Positions 41,831 to 51,249 are shown, counted from the stretch's first letter. The stretch is DNA of 64,000 nt from VMCP01 sp964527775 (GCA_964527775.1 CAZGQS010000004.1:62001-126000), one strand, 5' to 3'. Program-made: numbers and translations. Notes: a model not told the origin generated them from the letters alone.

Positions 41831-42856
41831 ATGAATGATAATTTGATCAACGAAAATGAGGTAAAACCTATAACTCTAGTAAGTGTTGTTAATTTTTTCT
41901 GGAGGTGGCGCAAGGTTTTCTTCATTTCGGCGAGCATAGCAGCAGTTATGGCAATAGTGATGACACATCCTGCCATTACTAAGCCTAAATATAAAGCGCA
42001 GCACATTTTTTATCCCACCAAAAACAACTCAATTTCAAACGCATTATTGACGGAGTTAAATCAACGTCAACAAGACCCATTGGAATTTGGGGAAGAGATA
42101 GAAGCGGAGAAGGCGCTTCAAATTATTCAATCGGGAACATTGATTGGTAGATTGGTTAAGAATTTCAACTTGATGGAGCATTACGGAATTGACCCTAAAA
42201 AAGAGAAATTTCCGAAGTATGCTCTAGATAATAAAATCCAAGAGAATTTCAATTTTGAGAGAACTCGTTACTTGAGTATTAAGGTTGAAGTTTTAGATGA
42301 AGATCCCAAAATGGCGGCAGCCTTGGCAAACGGAATTGCTTTGCTTTACGATTCAATCAAAACAGAAGTTCAGAATCAGGTTGCAAAGCCGGCGTTGGAT
42401 ATTGTTGGACGTGCATTGGCTGAAAAGAGAAGTAAGATCCAAAAAATTAAAGACGATTTAAGAGAGTTGGGTACTCGTGGAATCACTAACTACGAGGAGC
42501 AATCGCGTGCTTTGGCAGAGGAAATTTATAAAGCACAATCATCAGGTAAAACTGGGCAGTTGCAACAGTTGCTTACTGAGCAAAAGGCATTGGTGGCTAG
42601 CGGTGGTGATTTCATTGCTTTGAATGAGTTGATTAAATTAGAAGAAGAAAAGGAAAGTAATTTAATTACTCAATTTGAAAAGCGACAAGTTGACGTTGGT
42701 GAGCGCTTATCACATAAATTTACGGTTGAAGAGGCTACTGTACCGGAAATTAAGTTTTGGCCTAAGCGCAGTTTTATTTTTATCATTTCAGTGTTGGGAA
42801 CCATCATTGCAACAGCGGTTGTGTTGGTGTGTTTCGAGCTGTTTTGGAAGAAGTAA
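41831..42856 (+). CDS. Wzz-family polysaccharide chain-length/export co-polymerase
   Basis: This 341-residue protein has two membrane segments, near residues 31-49 (VFFISASIAAVMAIVM) and 318-337 (FIFIISVLGTIIATAVVLVC), enclosing a long helical periplasmic domain with KALQIIQSGTLIGRLVKNF and coiled-coil stretches (about 195-300). The proline-containing motif before the second TM (VPEIKFWPKR) is typical of Wzz proteins. It would control glycan length. It lies 1 base before the O-antigen-ligase-like gene. Confidence 0.87.
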   Translation: MNDNLINENEVKPITLVSVVNFFWRWRKVFFISASIAAVMAIVMTHPAITKPKYKAQHIFYPTKNNSISNALLTELNQRQQDPLEFGEEIEAEKALQIIQSGTLIGRLVKNFNLMEHYGIDPKKEKFPKYALDNKIQENFNFERTRYLSIKVEVLDEDPKMAAALANGIALLYDSIKTEVQNQVAKPALDIVGRALAEKRSKIQKIKDDLRELGTRGITNYEEQSRALAEEIYKAQSSGKTGQLQQLLTEQKALVASGGDFIALNELIKLEEEKESNLITQFEKRQVDVGERLSHKFTVEEATVPEIKFWPKRSFIFIISVLGTIIATAVVLVCFELFWKK

Positions 42857-42857
42857 T

Positions 42858-44324
42858 ATGCAGCTTTCTTGGAATCAACTTAAAAACAGCAGCCGTAATT
42901 GGTTGATTCTGATATTATCGATCCTTTCAACGGTAATCGTTTGGGCCGTCATTCAACAGAGTTGGTGGGTTCTTGGAATTCCGGTTGTTCTACTGGTTGT
43001 TCTATCGAGTTTATTATTTACCGAGAAAACCTTATTGATTTTTGGGGCCTTTGCGCCTTTGGCGGTGAACTTTGAGAACTTAGGTGGCGGATTGGGAATG
43101 TCACTTCCAACAGAGCCAGTTTATATTTTCTTATTCGGGTTACTACTCTTTCATGCTTTTAAAGACCGTAGAGTAAATTTTAGATATTTAAAACACCCAG
43201 TGGTGGCTATGGTCACGGTATATTTGGCCTGGTTGTGGTTGAGTAGTATTTTTAGTTCAATGCCTGTTGTTAGTTTTAAGTTTACATTGGCACGCACTTG
43301 GTATATCTCGTTATTTTTCTATTGGGGACTTTTTATTTTTAACAGAGAAGATAGGGTTAAGTTTTTCTTGAATTGGTTCACCATATTTACCATGGTAATG
43401 GTTGGTTATACCTTATTTATGCATGCCCAAGATGGTTTTTCAAGGGGATCTAGTTACGGTGTTTCATGGCCATTTTTTCCCGATCATGGAATGTATGCCG
43501 CAGCCATTGCTTACGCTGTTTTTATCTTGGTGGTTTACACCTTTTACGTAAGGCAAATGGACTTCCATATCACCTTTGCTCCGTTCTTTTTTATTACGTT
43601 ATTGATTTTGTTATTTGCCATAATTGTGAGTTTTACCAGAGCTACTTGGTTAAGCTTATTAGTTTCGATGGGGGTTTGGATTTTGACGAGGTTTAGGGTC
43701 AAGTTTTCTGTAATTTTAATTGCATTGGTTTCTGTATTAGCGGTTGGAATCATCAAACAGGATGAGATATTATACTCCTTGGAAGCAAATAAACAGGGTA
43801 GTAGCGACGAATTGGAGGGCCATGTGAAGTCGGTTAGTAATATCACCACTGACCCTAGTAACTTAGAAAGAATTAATAGATGGAAGTGCGCAGGTAGAAT
43901 GGTATCTGAGAGGCCGGTATTTGGATTTGGACCGGGAACTTTTGTATTTCAATACGCGCCATTTCAAAAGAGTAGTGAATTGACCTTGATTTCAACTCAT
44001 GCCGGTGATTTAGGCGATGCACATAGCGAGTATTTTTCAGCGATGAGTGAAAGTGGATTTATGGGAATGTTGCTGTGGTTAGGAATTGTGTTGACTACGG
44101 TTTCAACTGCATTTAAGATTATATATACATCGAATAGTTTAAAGATCAAGTTGTATACTTACGCGGTGTTTTTAGGATTGATTGCCTATCACTCTCACGG
44201 GGTTTTGAATAATTACACCCAATATGATAAGTTGGCGGTTCCGATGTGGGCATTCACAGCCATTTTGGTTGTTTTAGATTACAAGAATCAGAATTTATTG
44301 ACTGCTGATGAAAAAGGCACTTAG
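42858..44324 (+). CDS. O-antigen ligase/polymerase (WaaL-like)
   Basis: This 488-residue membrane protein has about twelve hydrophobic segments and the Wzy_C-type motif in a large periplasmic loop (RINRWKCAGRMVSERPVFGFGPGTFV, then GDAHSEYFSAMSESGFMGM). It would ligate or polymerise lipid-linked glycan units. A longer ORF starts in the Wzz gene at 42675, but ATG 42858 immediately after the Wzz stop gives a typical N-terminal TM. It overlaps the next ABC permease gene by 17 bases. Confidence 0.87.
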   Translation: MQLSWNQLKNSSRNWLILILSILSTVIVWAVIQQSWWVLGIPVVLLVVLSSLLFTEKTLLIFGAFAPLAVNFENLGGGLGMSLPTEPVYIFLFGLLLFHAFKDRRVNFRYLKHPVVAMVTVYLAWLWLSSIFSSMPVVSFKFTLARTWYISLFFYWGLFIFNREDRVKFFLNWFTIFTMVMVGYTLFMHAQDGFSRGSSYGVSWPFFPDHGMYAAAIAYAVFILVVYTFYVRQMDFHITFAPFFFITLLILLFAIIVSFTRATWLSLLVSMGVWILTRFRVKFSVILIALVSVLAVGIIKQDEILYSLEANKQGSSDELEGHVKSVSNITTDPSNLERINRWKCAGRMVSERPVFGFGPGTFVFQYAPFQKSSELTLISTHAGDLGDAHSEYFSAMSESGFMGMLLWLGIVLTTVSTAFKIIYTSNSLKIKLYTYAVFLGLIAYHSHGVLNNYTQYDKLAVPMWAFTAILVVLDYKNQNLLTADEKGT

Positions 44325-45159
44325 TATCCCCACGTTTACCATTGGACTGGCTCTTTGCCTTTTGTTTGTCTTGATTTCAGTTATTGGGCCTTTTTTTATT
44401 CAAGATCAGACTCCAAATGCTAATGATATTCATCCCGAATGGTCAGGATTAAAACCTGGATCAACGGTTGATTTGAAAGGGGAGCAAAGAGTATTTTGGC
44501 TAGGGACGGATACGTTTGGAAGAGATATTTTAAGTAGGTTGGTTTTAGGCTCTCAAATCTCTTTGAGTATTGGACTTTTGGCCATGTTGTTGTCGCTGAT
44601 TATTGGGATTTTTGTGGGGCTTATTGCGGGATATTACGGTGGTTGGATAGATTCCGTTCTTACTTGGTTGATAACCGTTTTTTGGTCCGTACCCACGTTA
44701 CTGATTGCGTTGGGATTGAGTGTTTTTCTTGGGAAGGGTTATTTTCAGGTGCTCATAGCTACAGGTTTAAGTTCTTGGGTAGAGGTGGCAAGGGTGGTTA
44801 GAGGACAGGCAATGCAATTAAAGAACCGAGAGTTTATTTTATCAGCGAGAATTACGGGATTTGGAAATTTCCATATCATGTTCCGACATATTTTACCCAA
44901 TTTAACGGGTACATTAACGGTATTGGCAACCACGAATTTTGCGGCTGCAATATTGTTGGAAGCGGGATTGGGATTTTTAGGATTGGGAGTTTCTCCACCA
45001 ACGCCGAGTTGGGGAATTATGGTAAAAGAGAATCTAGGTTTTTTGGTATTGGATCAAGCCTATTTGGCTATCATCCCGGGCATGGCCATCATGATTTTGG
45101 TTATGTCTTTCAATCTGATGGCCATGGGCCTTAGGGATGTTTTGGATGAACAGAATTGA
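44308..45159 (+). CDS. ABC transporter permease (DppC/OppC-like)
   Basis: This 283-residue membrane protein matches the inner-membrane permeases of oligopeptide-type importers. The N-terminal segment precedes GTDTFGRDILSRLVLGSQISLSIGLLAMLLSL, an EAA loop (ARVVRGQAMQLKNREFILSAR...) and LEAGLGFLGLGVSPPTPSWGIMV. The normal partner permease, ATPases and binding protein are not adjacent. The last gene of a Wzz-ligase unit, it may be mis-assorted or part of a dispersed importer. Overlap with the ligase gene suggests co-translation. Confidence 0.88.
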   Translation: MKKALSIPTFTIGLALCLLFVLISVIGPFFIQDQTPNANDIHPEWSGLKPGSTVDLKGEQRVFWLGTDTFGRDILSRLVLGSQISLSIGLLAMLLSLIIGIFVGLIAGYYGGWIDSVLTWLITVFWSVPTLLIALGLSVFLGKGYFQVLIATGLSSWVEVARVVRGQAMQLKNREFILSARITGFGNFHIMFRHILPNLTGTLTVLATTNFAAAILLEAGLGFLGLGVSPPTPSWGIMVKENLGFLVLDQAYLAIIPGMAIMILVMSFNLMAMGLRDVLDEQN

Positions 45160-47913
45160 TTATTCTGTTACTTGAATTCTTGCAGAGAAGTTTGAATGAG
45201 TTGAGTTAGACTTTATAACGTAAAGTCCAGTTTTCAATGTGCTTGGCACTTGATATTGATTGTTTTGCAATTCGCTGTATCCTACAACTCTTCCTGTTAA
45301 ATCAAACCAAGTTAGGGTTGATGGAAGTTGTTGTACTCCGTTTATTTGGATATTAGATTTAGCATTTACTGGATTGGGGAATACAGATACATTGTCAACA
45401 TTTATAGTTTGATTGTTCAAATGGTCAGCTATTACTTGAATTTCGGCGGTGTCTCTGCAGCCAGAAGCATTTGAAGTAACAATCATTTGGACGTTGTATG
45501 TACCGTCAGTAGCATACTGGTGCGCACCAGTTGCGCCCGATGAGGTATTTCCATCGCCCCATACCCATTGAATACTGCTATTAGGGTTGGTTACAGCAGG
45601 AGTACAAGTAACTTTTCGGGGATAATCAAGTGTCCATTGGAAGCCAGAAGTTGGACGGAATTTGGTGTTGATAGTCACTGACTTTCTCTCAGATATACAA
45701 CCTTTATACTCGGTTTGGTAGTAAACAGTTCTGTCTGAGAATAGGATGCCCAAATTCAAATTGCTACCAGAAGCGAAGCTGTTGTTGGTAGTTTCGTCTT
45801 CGTACCAATAAATGTTTCCGTAAGTAATGTGTGCAGAAATGAGTCCTAAAGATTTATTGCAGACATCAGAAGCGCTTAATATATCAACTGTTGGAGGTAT
45901 ATTAACAGTCACTAACACAGAGTCATAATTTGTATTTTCACATTTTCCGTCAATGGTTTTAAAGAAGATGTAACTTTTTTCTGAATTCAAATTCTTTACA
46001 TTTATGAATTTTGAAGTGGCAAAAATAGATCCTGATTTAGAGGTATACCAGTTTACATTACCCCATTGAGTAGAAGCAGCAACATCGGCTGAGTCTCCAA
46101 TGCAAATTTCATCTCCAATTTTTGCGAAAGTAGGAGGTGCTTGGTTGGCATTTACGTTAATGGAAATTCTACCTGATCCGCAGTTTCCGTCGTAAGACTC
46201 AACATAATAAGTTTGGGTTCCACGTTTAGATATAGTAGCTGTGTATTGGGTTCCTGTAGCGAGTGGACTTCCCCCGTTAGGGACATCAAACCAGCGTATA
46301 GTAGCGCTAGAGTTATTCGATGCAGATAACTGAAGATTAATGTTTCCCGAAGAGTAACAAATACTGGTATCAGAAATGGAGGTTGGAGCAGCTGGTGCGA
46401 AATTGCTACCTACTAAGGCAGAAACGGCAACACGGCCCAATTTGTATGCGCAGCCGCCGTTTTGGGCTTCAACGTAGAAAGTGGTGTCGTTATTTAATAC
46501 CACTGTGGTATAAGTGCCACCGGTGTGAAATTTAGTGCCACCTGTAGAAGTTCTATACCAATCAAGACTTCCGTTATCAGATTTTGCTTCAAGGTTTGCT
46601 GAAGCACCGCTGCACAACGAGTCGTTTTTGGTGGTAAGGAAGGTAGGATAAGCTTTTGCAACTACTGGAACCAAAAAGTCTCTTGATTTACAGTCGCCAT
46701 TGACGCCATAAACATAAAACGAATCTGAAGTTGATACTTTTGAAATGGTATAGTTGTTACTTGTATGGAAAGGAGTTTTGTCTAAGCGTTCATTGAACCA
46801 TTGGTGTTCAACATCAGTAGCTGGAGTCATAGAAATCCTCAAACTATCACCAATGCAGGCATTGTAACCTTTAGCAAAGGTTGGGGTATTGGGTTTGAAG
46901 CGAACAATTTTGGTTGTGGTATCGTAACAGAAAAAGCTAGTGCTAGAGTATGTTGCTACGCGTGATTGCAATTCAACAGTGACATTTTTCTTGGTAGAAG
47001 GTCTAAACTTACCATTGATTGAATTCAATTGAAAATTTGATTTATCGAAAACCCAGTTGTGGCAATATGCGTCAAATCCGGCATAATCGTAATACATATA
47101 TTGATTATAAAACACAGAACCACAAACATTCTTTTTGTATGAATTGGTCATACGAAGAGTATCTATGGTTGCATAACAATCTTGATTGTGGGTAAAATCG
47201 GTTCCAAATTTATATTTCACGAATGGATATAGTTGAACATGGCAGTCAAAAGTTACACCTCCAACGTTGAGTGTTAGCCCTCTATACCACTGAGCTTGTA
47301 GTTTAGCGCAGTTGATGTTTCTGCCTTCTCCATCGCCGTTAGCCCAAGAGTTGGTTACTAGACCTGGTCGACTGAATTGGCTGCTATCGCATTCAATGGT
47401 TAAAATGTAATTTTTAGTGGTTTTAACGGGGGTTGAGAAAACTACATCGTGTTGAATTCTCGTCAATATTAAATTACCTTGAACGGTATCTATTCGAACG
47501 ATTTCAGATGCCAAAGGAGAACCTGTGGGGAGAGAATCTCCACCAGCTTCATAAACGCTACATTTGATGTAGGTAGAGGTTACTTTTCTACCTGTATCGT
47601 AAGGTAAATATGCGTAGAATCTGAACCCAGAAACCGTAATTTCTTGTGGCGCATCGTAAAACTGCCCAAACGCTAAGGTATTGGATACTAACAATGAACT
47701 ATAGCTTGTTGAAGCGATATTTGCGAAATAACTGGTATCTGAACCGCATTGGGTAGGGTTGGTGGCGCTTCTTTTTTCAAAAGGAGACGGTTTACCTGTT
47801 ACTCGATTCATTTTCACTGTTCCCGATATTTTCCCGGGGCCTTCAATCAACTGAGCGAAAGCGGTTTGTGAAAACAAGAAAATGGCAACAAAGAAATGTA
47901 GTGCTTTTTTCAT
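45160..47913 (-). CDS. T9SS-secreted multidomain protein with Ig-like and PKD modules
   Basis: This 917-residue protein has a signal peptide ending AFAQ (residue 21). Its body contains several tandem Ig-like units recurring as S-LDWYRTSTGGTKFHTGG, IRWFDVPNGGSP and VNWYTSKSGS. A PKD domain follows near 790-835 (WGDGNTSSGATGAHQYATDGTYNV). It ends with a type A T9SS sorting domain (VSVFPNPV...IQINGV...GLYVIKS). It is likely an adhesin or surface protein. Its stop codon abuts the ABC permease stop. Confidence 0.87.
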   Translation of the reverse strand: MKKALHFFVAIFLFSQTAFAQLIEGPGKISGTVKMNRVTGKPSPFEKRSATNPTQCGSDTSYFANIASTSYSSLLVSNTLAFGQFYDAPQEITVSGFRFYAYLPYDTGRKVTSTYIKCSVYEAGGDSLPTGSPLASEIVRIDTVQGNLILTRIQHDVVFSTPVKTTKNYILTIECDSSQFSRPGLVTNSWANGDGEGRNINCAKLQAQWYRGLTLNVGGVTFDCHVQLYPFVKYKFGTDFTHNQDCYATIDTLRMTNSYKKNVCGSVFYNQYMYYDYAGFDAYCHNWVFDKSNFQLNSINGKFRPSTKKNVTVELQSRVATYSSTSFFCYDTTTKIVRFKPNTPTFAKGYNACIGDSLRISMTPATDVEHQWFNERLDKTPFHTSNNYTISKVSTSDSFYVYGVNGDCKSRDFLVPVVAKAYPTFLTTKNDSLCSGASANLEAKSDNGSLDWYRTSTGGTKFHTGGTYTTVVLNNDTTFYVEAQNGGCAYKLGRVAVSALVGSNFAPAAPTSISDTSICYSSGNINLQLSASNNSSATIRWFDVPNGGSPLATGTQYTATISKRGTQTYYVESYDGNCGSGRISINVNANQAPPTFAKIGDEICIGDSADVAASTQWGNVNWYTSKSGSIFATSKFINVKNLNSEKSYIFFKTIDGKCENTNYDSVLVTVNIPPTVDILSASDVCNKSLGLISAHITYGNIYWYEDETTNNSFASGSNLNLGILFSDRTVYYQTEYKGCISERKSVTINTKFRPTSGFQWTLDYPRKVTCTPAVTNPNSSIQWVWGDGNTSSGATGAHQYATDGTYNVQMIVTSNASGCRDTAEIQVIADHLNNQTINVDNVSVFPNPVNAKSNIQINGVQQLPSTLTWFDLTGRVVGYSELQNNQYQVPSTLKTGLYVIKSNSTHSNFSARIQVTE

Positions 47914-48025
47914 AGTTTAATTTTTAATTCACGTGAAATAACAAGAAATTCATGAGATTAGCAAGTTTGACAGGTTCTGAATTCGTGTTCTGACATTCGT
48001 AAGAGATTGCATGCTTAAAATTAGT

Positions 48026-48033
48026 TACTTTTG
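48026..48033 (+). promoter_or_regulatory. Putative -7 element (TACTTTTG) for fabI
   Basis: TACTTTTG matches TAnnTTTG and lies 20 bases before the ATG. A TTG at 48007-48009 is 16 bases upstream, one base short of the usual spacing. Confidence 0.45.
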
Positions 48034-48053
48034 CTGAGCTAAAATTTAATATT

Positions 48054-48869
48054 ATGAGTTCAAATCAATTATTGAAGGGTAAAAGAGGAATCATATTTGG
48101 TGCTTTAAACGAGGCATCTATTGCATGGAAAGTGGCAGAATTATGTCACGCTGAGGGTGCTCAAATAGTTTTAACCAATGCACCGGTTGCTGCAAAAGTG
48201 GGCCAAACGGGCCAACTGGCAGAAAAGTTGGGTGCAACTTTGATATACGCTGATGTAACTAAAATGGATGATATGGAGAATTTGGTTTCTCAAAGTATGG
48301 AAGTTTTGGGCGGAAAATTAGACTTTGTTCTTCATTCGGTTGGAATGAGTTTAAACGTGCGTAAAAAGAATCCTTACACCGATTCTAACTACGATTACAT
48401 GCATACCACCATGGATATTTCGGCGATGTCTTTTCATAGGTTGATGCAAACTTTGTGGAAGCACGATGCCATGAACGAGTGGGGCAGTGTTTTGGCACTT
48501 TCGTACATTGCGGCACAGAGAATTTTCCCCGATTACGGAGAAATGGCTGATGCTAAAGCCTTGTTAGAGAGTTTTGCTCGCAGCTTTGGATACCACTTCG
48601 GTAAAGCCAAGAAAGTGCGTGTCAATACCATCTCTCAAAGTCCTACAAAGACTACAGCAGGTAGTGGGGTAGGCGGATTTGATTCTTTCTTCAACTATGC
48701 TGATAAAATGAGCCCATTGGGTAATGCTGATTCTGAATCTTGCGCTCAGTATTGTGTTTCTATGTTCAGCGATTATACCCGCATGGTTACCATGCAGAAC
48801 TTGTTCCACGACGGTGGATTCAGTTTCACGGGTATTTCGACAGATTTTATGGAGACGTTTAAGGATTAA
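48054..48869 (+). CDS. fabI: Enoyl-ACP reductase FabI
   Basis: This 271-residue SDR-type enzyme performs the last reduction of each fatty-acid elongation cycle. It has the FabI cofactor segment GIIFGALNEASIAWKVAELC, and the spacing Tyr-x6-Lys in DYGEMADAKALLES, which distinguishes FabI from FabG (Tyr-x3-Lys). The C-terminal FHDGGFSFTGIS matches the family. It is monocistronic and converges with pdxH across a repeat-bearing spacer. Confidence 0.94.
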   Translation: MSSNQLLKGKRGIIFGALNEASIAWKVAELCHAEGAQIVLTNAPVAAKVGQTGQLAEKLGATLIYADVTKMDDMENLVSQSMEVLGGKLDFVLHSVGMSLNVRKKNPYTDSNYDYMHTTMDISAMSFHRLMQTLWKHDAMNEWGSVLALSYIAAQRIFPDYGEMADAKALLESFARSFGYHFGKAKKVRVNTISQSPTKTTAGSGVGGFDSFFNYADKMSPLGNADSESCAQYCVSMFSDYTRMVTMQNLFHDGGFSFTGISTDFMETFKD

Positions 48870-49018
48870 GACTTAGTCTTTGGTCTTTGGTCTTTAGTCC
48901 TTGGTCTTTGGTCTTTGGCGTTTGGTTGAGAGTTTAGGGTGTAGAGTTTAGAGATTTCAATACTCAACTTTTCGCACTAAACTCTAAACTGGCTGATAGC
49001 TGACGGCTGACAGCTGAT
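48870..49018 (+). repeat. Composite intergenic repeat, copy 2, with 10-bp inverted repeat
   Basis: The fabI-pdxH spacer begins with TTTGGTC/CTTGGTC units (about 48876-48925) and ends with GCTGATAGCTGACGGCTGACAGCTGA (about 48991-49016). Between them TAGAGTTTAG (48942-48951) pairs with CTAAACTCTA (48977-48986) around a 25-base loop. The inverted repeat sits between two convergent genes and might act as a bidirectional terminator. The two arrays match copies at 28426 and 49649 in order and orientation. Confidence 0.65.
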
Positions 49019-49648
49019 TTATGGCGCCAAACGCTCACGGACCCAATCGGTTTGAGTGAGTTTGTATCTAATACGGTCATGCACGCGGCTGGGTCTGCCT
49101 TGCCAAAATTCAAACTGAACGGGTTTGATGTTGATTCCACCCCAGTGAGTTGGACGTTTTATGTTTTCGGGTTGTTTGAGTAATTCTTGGGTTTCGACTT
49201 CGAGATCTCTTTGAGGGTCAATGGTTGAACTTTGTTGGCTGATAATAGCTCCTGCCTGAGATTCTATAGGTCTAGAATAGAAGTATTTATCTGATTCTTC
49301 GGGGGATATTTTTTCGGCGATGCCGAGGATGCGGACTTGTCTTTCGAGTTCGGGCCAAAAGAAATTTACAGCAACATGTGGATTTTGGGCAATTTGCTGT
49401 CCCTTCTGGCTGAGGTAATTGGTGAAAAATACCAGGCCATTTTCGCTGAAATCTTTGAGTAAAACTACCCTAGAGTCGGGAAACTCTGCGCCTTTGGTTG
49501 AAAGGGTGAATGCTGTAGGTTCATGGACTTCGGATGCAATGGCTTCAGACATCCATTTTTGAAAGGCAGAGAAGGGTTCATTGGGCATTTCGGAGAGTGA
49601 AATGCTTCCTTTCATGTAGGTTTTTCGGATATCGGCGAGGTTAGGCAT
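49019..49648 (-). CDS. pdxH: Pyridoxamine 5'-phosphate oxidase
   Basis: This 209-residue FMN enzyme oxidises pyridoxamine/pyridoxine phosphate to PLP. It shows DSRVVLLKDFSENGLVFFTNYLSQKG, NFFWPELERQVRI and SSTIDPQRDLE, then the C-terminal GINIKPVQFEFWQGRPSRVHDRIRY with FMN-binding residues. Length is normal. It is flanked on both sides by repeat-bearing spacers, and its start codon lies beside the TTTGGTC array of copy 3. Confidence 0.94.
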   Translation of the reverse strand: MPNLADIRKTYMKGSISLSEMPNEPFSAFQKWMSEAIASEVHEPTAFTLSTKGAEFPDSRVVLLKDFSENGLVFFTNYLSQKGQQIAQNPHVAVNFFWPELERQVRILGIAEKISPEESDKYFYSRPIESQAGAIISQQSSTIDPQRDLEVETQELLKQPENIKRPTHWGGINIKPVQFEFWQGRPSRVHDRIRYKLTQTDWVRERLAP

Positions 49649-49825
49649 TTTGATATGGTCTTTGGTCTTTGGTCCTTGGTCTTTGGCTAAGGGTGCTCGG
49701 TGCTCGGTTATCGGTTATCGGCGGTCAGCTGACGGCTGGCTGCTGAGAGTTGAGAGCTGATGGCTGAGAGCTGAGAGCTGAGAGCTGAGAGCTGAGAGCT
49801 GAGAGCTGAGAGCTGATAGCCGAGA
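49649..49825 (+). repeat. Composite intergenic repeat, copy 3, with heptamer array
   Basis: The spacer between ffh and pdxH starts with TTTGGTC/CTTGGTC units (49656-49688), goes on to GTGCTCG and GTTATCG tandem units (49693-49722) and then GCTGACGGCTGG. Seven perfect GAGAGCT heptamers follow at 49766-49814. It ends 11 bases before the ffh stop. The composite order is shared with the two other copies. The heptamers are intergenic, so unit changes alter only spacer length. Confidence 0.75.
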
Positions 49826-51136
49826 TTAAAACAATCCGGGGATGCGGCCGCGGCTGTTGTTCATCAACTTCATCATTTGGCGCATTTGATTGAACTGGGT
49901 AAGAAGTTTGTTGAGTTCTTGTATGTTACGACCGCTACCGCGAACGATTCGTTGTTTGCGGGAGTTGTTGAGGATTTCAGGTTTTGCGCGCTCTTCCGGG
50001 GTCATGGATTGGATGATGGCTTCAATGCCTTTGAAGGCATTTTCATCTACATCGAGGTCTTTGATTTTGCTTCCAACGCCGGGCAACATTCCTAGAAGGT
50101 CTTTCATGTTTCCCATTTTTTTGATTTGTTGGAGTTGGGCGAGGAAGTCTTCGAAGTCGAATTTGTTTTTGGCAATTTTCTTTGCCAGACGTTGAGCTTC
50201 TTCTTCGTCAATAGTTGCTTGAGCTCGTTCTACCAAGCTGACAACGTCACCCATACCCAATATTCTACCCGCCATACGATCAGGGTGGAAAATATCAAGG
50301 GCATCCATCTTTTCGCCGTTGGAAGCGAATTTGATGGGTTTATTGACGATGGATTTAATGGATAAGGCAGCACCACCGCGAGCGTCACCATCTAATTTGG
50401 TTAAAACAACTCCGGTGAAGTCGAGAACATCGTTAAATGCTTTGGCGGTATTTACTGCATCTTGTCCCGTCATTGCATCTACCACAAATAGGGTTTCAAC
50501 AGGATTAAGAGCTTTTTTGAGTGCGGCAATTTCTTTCATCATTGCCTCATCAATGGCAATACGACCCGCGGTATCTACAATAAGGACGTTGCAGTTTTTA
50601 ACTTTGGCATGCTTGATGGCGTTTTCAGCAATTTGAACGGGGTTGTTATTGTCGTTTTCAGTGTAGTATTCGGCTTCGGTTTGTTCAGCTAAAACGCGAA
50701 GTTGTTCACGTGCAGCTGGACGGTAAACGTCACCTGCAACCAACATGGGTGTGCGACCTTGACTTTTAAGATGTTTGGCTAATTTACCGGTAAAAGTGGT
50801 TTTACCCGCACCTTGAAGTCCTGCAACCAAAATGATGGCTGGAGATCCTTTTAGGTGAAGTTCTGCAGTAGTTCCACCAAGAAGTTTTACCAGTTCATCG
50901 TTGACAATCTTGGTGAGCATTTGACCGGGAGAAACCGATTGTAATACGTCGGCACCGGTTGCCTTTTCCATGATATCATCGGTGAAGGTTTTAGCAACTT
51001 TGAAGTTTACGTCGGCAGAGATGAGGGCTCTACGGATTTCCTTAACGGTATCGGCAACGTTAGATTCGGTGATGCGGCTTTGGCCTTTGAGGGTTTTTAA
51101 AGCCTTTTCGAGTTTGCTTTGCAGACTGTCAAACAT
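49826..51136 (-). CDS. ffh: Signal recognition particle protein Ffh
   Basis: This 436-residue GTPase binds 4.5S RNA and signal sequences of nascent membrane proteins. It has the NG domain with GLQGAGKTTFTGKLA (P-loop), DTAGR, TKLDGDARGGAAL, and a methionine-rich M domain (MGNMKDLLGMLPGVGSKIK, MTPEERAKPEILNNSRKQRIVRGSG, MRQMMKLMNN). The ATG at 51134-51136 is preceded on its strand by TATCTTTG 4 bases upstream, a -7 match. Confidence 0.96.
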   Translation of the reverse strand: MFDSLQSKLEKALKTLKGQSRITESNVADTVKEIRRALISADVNFKVAKTFTDDIMEKATGADVLQSVSPGQMLTKIVNDELVKLLGGTTAELHLKGSPAIILVAGLQGAGKTTFTGKLAKHLKSQGRTPMLVAGDVYRPAAREQLRVLAEQTEAEYYTENDNNNPVQIAENAIKHAKVKNCNVLIVDTAGRIAIDEAMMKEIAALKKALNPVETLFVVDAMTGQDAVNTAKAFNDVLDFTGVVLTKLDGDARGGAALSIKSIVNKPIKFASNGEKMDALDIFHPDRMAGRILGMGDVVSLVERAQATIDEEEAQRLAKKIAKNKFDFEDFLAQLQQIKKMGNMKDLLGMLPGVGSKIKDLDVDENAFKGIEAIIQSMTPEERAKPEILNNSRKQRIVRGSGRNIQELNKLLTQFNQMRQMMKLMNNSRGRIPGLF

Positions 51137-51140
51137 GGTA

Positions 51141-51148
51141 CAAAGATA
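51141..51148 (-). promoter_or_regulatory. Putative -7 element (TATCTTTG) for ffh
   Basis: TATCTTTG on the minus strand matches TAnnTTTG and ends 4 bases before the ffh ATG, implying a nearly leaderless mRNA. The -33 element is not clear. Confidence 0.4.
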
Positions 51149-51241
51149 ACAAAACTCCCGTGAGAGTGTTGGCGTTGGTCGTCTATTAATTGAAATGGTC
51201 TAATAATCAAATAGGTCAGAGGAGTAGAATGAAAATTTGCG

Positions 51242-51249
51242 TATTTTTG
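51242..51249 (+). promoter_or_regulatory. Putative -7 element (TATTTTTG) for metK
   Basis: TATTTTTG matches TAnnTTTG, 16 bases before the metK ATG. It leaves no room for a SAM riboswitch in the leader. Confidence 0.4.

Noticed and set aside
48870..49825. Possible CRISPR array in the TTTGGTC/GAGAGCT repeats.
   Set aside because: Units are 5-8 bases, tandem without unique spacers, and no cas gene is in the window.
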